A DNA stretch of 64,000 nucleotides from Thunnus maccoyii (lineage: Eukaryota > Chordata > Actinopteri > Scombriformes > Scombridae), in assembly GCF_910596095.1 (NCBI RefSeq), contig NC_056539.1:13774501-13838500 (forward strand), given 5' to 3'. Below the pieces are notes generated by a model. It was not told where the DNA came from, ran no database searches, and saw nothing but the letters and a program-made list of their open reading frames with translations. The position numbers and the translations under genes were made by a program. Positions 56,842 to 64,000 of this stretch are shown here, in pieces (positions within the stretch are counted from its first letter, which is position 1; every line of letters starts with the position of its first letter).

Positions 56842-59800
56842 ATGGATCATGACTTAGCATGTGATGAGCGCAAACAGGAAGACAGTGATATTGCCTTGAA
56901 TGTAAATCAGCAACACTGTGAAGGTAAAATATTCTAGCAATATGAATAGTTATCAATTCAATGTGTCTTCACCACATGTATTTTGCATCTACTGTACTTA
57001 ATATGGTCTCTTTCTCTCCTAATAGATGGACTCAACCAACAAACCTCATCACCTGCATCCTTGTACAGAGACAATGGAGAAAACATGGAGCAGGGTGAGG
57101 TTCAAATGAAGTATTTAGTATAATATCAGTGTTTTCATTTCCATCAGGTATAAGGTAGTGTTAAGTAGAGCAGGCAAGAAATATAAAGTGAAGGTGAATT
57201 TCCTCAGCCAGTCGCTGTTCAGTGTGATTGTCGTTGCTCTTGCGCTCACATAAGAGAATGTTTTACCTTGATATTTGTATGTATTGTGTTCATGTAGAGG
57301 TAACTACCACACAGGGTGTCTTGTCTCTGCATTGTATCCAAAGTTGTGTTACATTTTGTCTTTGATCCTACGGTTGTTTGTCAGTGTTGATTTTGTAATG
57401 TGTCACCACATTTACCCTCTTAAACACTTTCTCCTACAGACAGCGATGCAGCTGAGGAGAGGATGGTGCCTTCCAGAGGAGGACTTCCGCCTGATGATGG
57501 GAGTTGCGGTGATAACAATGATACCACACCAATAAATAAGGAGTCAAAAGATAAAGTTGGTGAGTGTTCCTGTTCCTGTGCATGTTACGACAAGTGACTC
57601 AGACATTATCAAGGCAACTCTCATTTCTCTGATCTTTTTGAATTCAACCTAATTTGTAAGTTTAGAGACACAGATGCTTGACCTGTTATGGAAGTTAAAC
57701 TACTCTTATTTTAACAGGATATGACGACACTGGAGAGGGGAAAGTACGAGAATCAACCACTTCTTCAACCAAGGGTGACAAATACAATGATCCAGTAGAT
57801 GGAACCAAAGCCAGCCTTAATGTAGAACCCACAGATGTCAAGGACACAAACACTGAAGTTCCAGAGGGTGAGTCAAGCCTTTTCAGAAAATTCAATGACT
57901 GCACAATTTCCTTTTCCTCAAGCTTTCTGTTTTGGGGCTCCTATGCGGTGCAGAGATAGTTCAACCCCTGATGCTGAGCCTCCAGTCAATCCATCGAACA
58001 TTGTTTTTTTTTGTTTGTTTGTGTTAACCATTGACTGTATATAAAGATGGATGATGCGTCTCCACATCCTGCCGTTATGCAAAAGTGAAGCCAAAATATT
58101 TCCTTTCTGGGAGCTGCCATCTTGCTTGTGTGACGTCATTTGGAGCCAGAGTCTGCGCAGCAGAGTCGGGCGGCGGCAGATGGCCTGTGGGACATGCCCC
58201 TTCAGCTGTCCCGCCGCCTGACGGAGGTTTGACAGCAGCTGTCAGAGCTGTCAATCATGATGTCACACCCCTTTTTTATATTGTCAAATAACTAATTAAA
58301 AACAAACTTACTAGAAAAACAAGCATTTGGACAAACATCAGTGTGGAAAGAACTACTTAAATGACAAAAACCATCTTTGGGGAAAATTTATTTGACGTGT
58401 ACTTTGATTTTTTAGTTTGGCTCATGTCTCATCCGCTAACATGGAGGGAGGCGGGATGATGTCCATATTTATCATGGATGTATATAAAAAACTGGATACA
58501 GCGTTGGAGGCAGGGCCCTGTTCATTCATATAAAAGTTGCTCAGTGGCGCATGAAGCCAAAAGTTCAACTTCTTCCGCATCTGTGCGGCCCATAGAGCAA
58601 GCGCAGTAGTGACTTTCGCAGGCTGAGACGGCTACGTCAGGTTTAGCCTTCTGGCTAGCGTGAATGTGGATAAAACAATTCAATTGTGCGACTCTTCTAG
58701 GCTTTTGAAATGTGATCGGACCAAATGGGTCAAATTCTGATAGTGAGACAAGTCATTTCGTGGGGGTTGTGACGCTCAAAAAAACATATCCGCCGATGGA
58801 AAAAGTCTTTTTTTCAAACAGATAATTGAACGATTCCAACTTATATAATATTATAATATTATATTTTGTTTTTTGCAGGCATTTAATTTATAACTTGGGA
58901 ACGCCTAAATTAAAAAATACAAACTTTTTTGCTGGAACAAAATCACAGTGTGAATAAAACATGGTGCACTGGAGAAGAGCTGTGGGACGTGTTTGAAATT
59001 TATTATGCTGACATTGACACACACACACAAAATGTTCTGTTTCAAATAATTGTTTGTCAACCAATAAGAAGTTTTAAAGAGTAATGAAACTATGCAGACT
59101 GTCCCAGCTGACATGTAAATTAGCAGTTTTAAAACTTTGGACTCTGACCACGCGGAAAAACATTTGTCCAAAACAAAGCAATGTGATAGTGGCTGAACTT
59201 AAAAAACAAACAAATGTTATGTATGTTGTTTTTATGCAGCTTTGGAATCATTCAGTGAACCAAGTGCCCCCAAAGACATGGCAGAGCAAAACACAGCCAC
59301 CAACCCCAAGAACACAGCAGGTACAGAAACACCAGTGGCAAAGACTAGATATGAGTTATGCTGGACTGTGTATTTACAAAACATTTACAGCAGTGGATTG
59401 AAGTGACTTGATACGTCATTTTTTACTTTTTTTTAATCAGGTGACAAGAAGGGAGACACAAATATGGATCATGACTCAGCATGTAATGAGTACAAACAGG
59501 AAGACAGTGATATTGCCCTGAATGCAAAGCAGCAACACTCTGAAGGTAAAATATTCTAGCAATATGAATAGTTATCCATTCGGTGTGTCTTATGACCAAT
59601 ACTACAGCCAGCCACCAGGGGGCGATCGAGATGTTTTGGCTTCACTTTTGGGGAACTGTCATGATGTCCATATTTATATACAGTAGATGGTGTTAACATG
59701 TTTGTTTTTTTTCCTCCCATTGTTCAGATGATGGAAGAGGCCCAGAAAAGGATACGGCTTCTAAGGCAGAAAAGGACATTCAGGAGCACGCAACTTTCCC

Positions 59801-61576
59801 ACAGACACCATTGGCACATGAAATCTCAAAAGAGGAAGAGTTAGCTGAAGAGAGACAAAAAGATATTGAAACCATTGGCCCCACCACTGAGGAGAAAACC
59901 AAACATTCAGTTCCAGAGGTTACTGGTACTTGTGGAGGTAATCCAGCTACTTTTCACTTATATTTTAACTTGTCTTGAAGGTTTTCAGGATTATGAGGAT
60001 CAGAAGTCAAGGGAATGACTGAAGTAAAACTGTGAAATCAACCAGTCACTGTTCAGTGTGATGGTTGTTGCTCTTGCTCTCACATAAGAGAATGTTTCAC
60101 CTTGATATTTGTGTGTAGTGTGTTCATGTAGAGGTAATTACCACACAGGGTGTCTTGTCTCTGTTCTCTACCCAAAGTTGTGTTACATTTTGTCAGTGTT
60201 GATTTTGTAATGTGTCACCCACATTTACCCTCTTAAACACTTTCTCCTACAGACAGCGATCCCGCTGAGAAGAGGACAGCACCTTCTAGTGGAGGAGGAC
60301 CTTCTCTTACAGGTGAGGACAACAAGCTGAATGTGGAGAAGAGCAGAAAAGAACAGATAGGATCACTAACTGGAGAACTGGAGTTTTCCAGTGAGTGTTC
60401 CTATCTGCATGTTATAATCAAGGCAACTCTCATTTCTCTGATCTTTTTAAATCCAACCTAATTTAAAAAAAGAAATAAAGTAAAATGTTAATGAAACCAT
60501 TGGCCCTACCACTCAGGAAAAAACCCAACATTCATTTCCAGAGGTTACTGACATTCGTGGAGGTAATCTTGTTACTTTTCCCTTATATTTTCACTTCTCT
60601 TGAAGCTTTTCAGGGTTATGGATATCCCAAGTCAAGGAAATGACTGAACGTAATCTGTGAAATCACAGCCAAGACCTTACTGTCTTACTCATCTGTTGTA
60701 AAGAAAATGTATTCTCTTACCATGTGTGTTGTTAATTACTTGATACACAATTATGAATAAATTATGAATTACTCTATAAAGTACTGGTTCAGATAACACA
60801 TGTGCCTTCTCTCTATAGGAATTGGAATAATAGTAGCAGTTTCTATAGTGGTACTTGCCGTGGTGCTGCCTCTCCTCCAACCTGAGTCTCCGCAGAAAAC
60901 GCTGCAGCAAATAGAAATCTTTCACCAGGAGATGGAAAAAGTAAAGTCTAAGTTTCCTAACCAGCGGCCTGAACTGTGGAAGAGGAGCAGGATCCACCTG
61001 GAGAGGCACCTCAACACAACCCAGCCCACAGAGCCAGTCAGTCTGATCCTGACTGCACTTCCCGGAGCCGAGAGGACACTGCACTGCCTGGCTCGGGGAC
61101 TGGCCTTCACCTTCTCTTCTGCCCTCAACGCCTCCGTCCTCCACATCGACGGAGCCAGCAAAGCCAGCCAGGACAGCGATGAGGTGAAGCTGTACATTGA
61201 CCAACAGCTACGGGCAGCCTTTGAAGGAGACAAACCCGTGGCTGTGATTCACCGCTTCGAGGAGCTGCCCCCAGGCTCCACCCTCATTTTCTATCGCTAC
61301 TGTGATCACGAGAATGCGGCCTACAAGAAGACTTTTCTGATCTTCACAGTGCTGCTGGAGGAGGAAAATGAGGATCTCACCAAGATCCGCTTGAGCAGTG
61401 TGGAGGAGATGGTGGACGACCACCTTCAGAAGAAGTTCATCTCTCATGGCCATCCTGTGGCTTTCGACAGGATGGACCTTGACAAGTACGGTGGACTGTG
61501 GAGCCGTATTTCTCACCTCATCCTGCCTGTTGCAGCAGATAAAAATATAGAACATGGAAGGTGCCAGTGGACATAA
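56842..61576 (+). CDS. tor1aip2: Torsin-1A-interacting protein (LAP1/LULL1 family), right gene of the pair
   Basis: Coding exons 56842-56923 (exon opens at 56810), 57026-57094, 57440-57559, 57718-57867, 59240-59320, 59441-59545, 59728-59937, 60253-60390 and 60819-61576; 1,713 bp, 570 residues, all internal junctions in phase 1. The start ATG (MDHDLACDERKQEDSD) has A at -3 and G at +4; the frame stays open to the exon's 5' edge, so an earlier start is possible. The N-terminal 318 residues are acidic and low in complexity. One membrane helix follows (GIIVAVSIVVLAVVLPLL, about 320-338), then the luminal domain ELWKRSRIHLERHL...FYRYCDHENAAYKK...GLWSRISHLILPVA. Exons 56810-56923 and 59441-59545 are duplicates, as are 57440-57559 and 60253-60390. 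The paralogue number is uncertain. Confidence 0.88.
58020..58570. repeat. Dispersed fish repeats in an intron of the right torsin-cofactor gene
   Basis: It contains ccattgactgtatataaaga at 58.03 kb, then gtgaagccaaaatatttcct and, near 58.47 kb, gatgtccatatttatcatgg. A third related end, including ctgtcatgatgtccatattt, is at 59.60-59.69 kb. I recognise these phrases from abundant teleost repeats. Borders are approximate. Confidence 0.5.
60480..60660 (+). pseudogene. Unused copy of part of the 59728-59937 exon
   Basis: The stretch at about 60.50-60.56 kb repeats the end of the 59728-59937 exon (accattggccctaccactca, then TTTCCAGAGGTTACTGACAT) and its following intron, including the donor GGAG|GTAAT. 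The copy lacks the front of the exon and a matching acceptor, so it is probably skipped. It is a by-product of the block duplication in this gene. Confidence 0.65.
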
Positions 61577-62207
61577 ATCACCATTCTTGTATGAACTTCT
61601 AGTCAAAGCACTAAACTACTGCCTATGTTCATTCTGAGGGTAGTTAAAGTGGTTTTATACTGTATGGTAATCATGAAGATCACTACAGATGAAGGCATCA
61701 AGTAGAAATAAGCACGCAAGATCAATATTACGCTATGGGATATTTGTAAAAAGGTCTGTTGGCATTCATTATGAAAAAATGTTTTTCAAAAAGGCTTTGG
61801 CACTTTATTCTTTTACTCCTTTGATCAAATGTAGTTACTTACAAATTTCAAAAGTGATTGAACTGCAGGTTTGTGAACAATTTTGATGGTAACTGCTGGA
61901 ATTTGTATGGTATAAAATGTTTTAATGTTAAGGTTATTTAATGTAAAAATTGATTGTTCCTCTCGGGTCTCAAAGAGTTAAAAGGTAAAACTCTAAATTA
62001 CTATTGATAATATCATATCACAGGGTTTATTGTTTTTAGTGACAAAGGTCAACTTTTCTTAGATTCTCTTCCTCTTCTCAAAGCTACAGGGCACCTTAAC
62101 AAAACTTTCCATGTTCTGTTTTCTATATACATACACATATGTCACACTACGGGAAGAGGTTTTACGGAAGAAAACAAGTGCATAAATGATATGTGCCTTA
62201 AACTGCA

Positions 62208-62213
62208 AATAAA
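62208..62213 (+). terminator. Poly(A) signal of the right torsin-cofactor gene
   Basis: AATAAA about 630 bp after the stop codon at 61576, in AT-rich sequence. The span 61577-62230 is the likely 3' UTR, and 62230-62808 is the flank and 5' region of olfml2b. No other gene is seen in between. Confidence 0.5.
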
Positions 62214-62808
62214 CATGTAAATTAAAATGCGTTTTTAACTTTTCATTGGAGTGCACAGTTTTGCCGCCAGATGGCAGCAAAACCACAGCTGACACTGCAA
62301 CAAATTAATATGCAGCAGGCTTTTGCTTTGGATTTGACTTCTAAATATGCTTTAGATCCGTAAATTACAAATTGAATCCCAAAGAACGTACAAATGTTGA
62401 CTGAAACCTTCAGCCTATTTTTTTTTAATTTGCTGACTGATAATAATTGTGCCGCACACCATGTGTGACAAAGGGTTTGAAACAGTTTAACTCCTCCTTG
62501 CCAGTGTGATCAGGTCCGCCTCCTGTCCGCGGTGCTCCAGCAGCAGATGCCGGCTGCTCTTACACTGAGTACACTCCTTCTCTGGACTCCAAAGTAATCT
62601 ACGTTCATTGTGACTATATGAAAGATGACCTCGCGCCCTAAAGCTTAATCTCGCTATTTGATGACATTTTTGGACACACCTCTCTGATTTTTGGAGCCAG
62701 AATTAGGCCATGAAATTTTCTTGGCAGCTCAATTAATTGGTGACAGGCTGTGCCTGCAAGCATACTTGCAACGTTACTTCTCTTTCGGTGCTCTGTGAGC
62801 CTCACACC

Positions 62809-63743
62809 ATGTATAAGTTATGCATTGCCATCTTAATGTGCTGTGCGTGTTTTCCACGGGGCTCTGCAGCGCCAAAGACCTGGGGTGCAGATCCCAGGTC
62901 ACAACCTGAAAGCAATGCAGAGCAAAATGACATGCTGCAGGAGGAGGTAGATGGCCAGGAAAGCATCCTCTCTAAGGTAGGAGGAAAAGTCATTTTTCTT
63001 AATTTCTTTACTTCATGTTTTATGGTAATTTCATCATTTTGTGCATAAAAATTCAAACGTTTCCAATTGAGCGTGATGGAAAATACATCCGTCCTTTTCT
63101 CTTTGTAGCTGCTGGGTGATTATGACAAAGTGAAAGCCCTCTCGGAAGGCTCTGACTGTCGGTGTAAATGTGTTGTCAGACCCCTGAGCAGAAGCGCCTG
63201 TCGGCGGATAGAAGAAGGGAACGCCACTGCGCAAGACTTCTACACTGTGGAGACTATCACATCTGGACCGGAGTGCAAGTGCGCCTGCATCGCTCCTCCG
63301 TCAGCGGTCAACCCATGCGAGGGAGAGTTCAGGCTGAAGAAACTTAGGGAAGCTGGAAAAGACAATGTCAAGGTGAAGTGTCATCCTGTCCATTTTCCAT
63401 GCATACCAGAGCCTCCAATGAACATAAGTCACCGTGCTCCGGAGCCAATAGGCCCAAATGCTGCAGCCTTGGATCACTGGGGGAATGGATGTCATGTTTT
63501 ATCATATTCAGGGAAGGATAGCCTCACATTTTATCCATAAGCAAACCAGAGACTCTGGAGATTAGCCTATTTTACGCATGGCATGTCTTGAATTGGTAAA
63601 CCCTTTTTTTGATGGATTTCACTTGATCATTTTAGTTGTCCACCATCCTCGAGCTGCTGGAGGGTTCCTTCTATGGCATGGATCTACTGAAACTGCACTC
63701 CATTACCACTAAGCTTGTGGATCGTGTGGAACACATTGAAAAG
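62809..63743 (+). CDS. olfml2b: Olfactomedin-like 2B, first three coding exons, 3' part outside window
   Basis: A secreted extracellular-matrix glycoprotein of the olfactomedin family. Coding exons 62809-62976, 63109-63372 and 63636-63743 are all in phase 0 and give 180 residues. It starts [20 protein letters not shown], a signal peptide; a longer in-frame start at 62737 is possible but would put a hydrophilic stretch in front. The cysteine-rich block follows ([50 protein letters not shown]), then the start of the coiled coil ([18 protein letters not shown]). The order [17 protein letters not shown] and the preceding DGQESILSK fit OLFML2B better than OLFML2A. The coiled coil, linker and C-terminal olfactomedin domain lie right of the window. 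Confidence 0.92.
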
Positions 63744-64000
63744 GTACAGTTACAGATAGAGATTGATGCCAATATGTAGATACAACATGCACACACACTG
63801 GTGGTAGCAGGTGTGTTTAGGTAGAAAAGTTAGAAGTGGCCTTTGGATTCAGAAAACACTCATAAAACATTCTGTTTGAGACAGTTTTCAGATTTATTAG
63901 GGGCTACTGCACCTGGAAGGAGTGCTTAGGCTTTCCATCACATGTGGAAGTTTATCTGCCTGAATTAAGATCACTGAGAGCTTGACAAAGTCTTCCAAAT

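Noticed and set aside
57275-57535. An 86-codon frame with a start before the 57440-57559 exon
   Set aside because: It crosses the intron and reads that exon in another frame. The phase-1 exon fits the gene model and matches its duplicate at 60253-60390.

Overview
This is a stretch of nuclear DNA from a ray-finned (teleost) fish. The genes are split by short GT-AG introns, the proteins match vertebrate families, and the spaces between are full of fish-type repeats: tRNA-derived SINEs, an R4/Rex6-like LINE, Ty3/gypsy LTRs, small inverted-repeat DNA elements, and (CA)n and (TA)n tracts. I saw no bacterial, phage or CRISPR content. All exon coordinates below were read by eye from splice sites and reading frame; for each complete multi-exon gene the exon lengths add up to a whole number of codons.

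Layout. (1) 1-18.7 kb, minus strand: exons 1-10 of a class B1 GPCR closest to the growth-hormone-releasing-hormone receptor (ghrhr). Its last exons lie beyond the left edge. A degraded, roughly 3.3 kb LINE sits in intron 5 and several smaller repeats sit in other introns. (2) 22.4-35.3 kb, minus strand: a complete 17-coding-exon fyco1 (RUN, long coiled coil, FYVE, LIR, GOLD; 1,514 codons). (3) 38.06-41.50 kb: a young non-autonomous gypsy-type LTR retrotransposon with two LTRs that read as identical, a 6-bp target duplication and a GC-rich tandem-repeat core. (4) 42.8-43.8 kb, plus strand: a chemokine receptor with its coding region in one exon, xcr1-like. (5) 46.3-49.3 kb, plus strand: a seven-coding-exon, 266-residue Reeler-domain membrane protein whose first splice donor lies in a triplicated 43-bp repeat. 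(6) 52.0-55.3 kb (minus) and 56.8-61.6 kb (plus): two head-to-head genes of the torsin-cofactor family (TOR1AIP1/2, i.e. LAP1/LULL1). (7) 62.8 kb to the right edge, plus strand: the first three coding exons of olfml2b.

The genes do not form an operon-like unit. fyco1 beside an XC chemokine receptor recalls the human 3p21 neighbourhood, which supports both calls. The torsin-cofactor pair is a local inverted duplication, with patches of near-identical luminal-domain DNA that suggest gene conversion. I found no clearly new molecular system. The most unusual items are the triplicated splice-donor repeat, the repeat-filled LTR element, the inverted torsin-cofactor pair with its internal block duplication, and the small Reeler protein, which I cannot match to a named gene.
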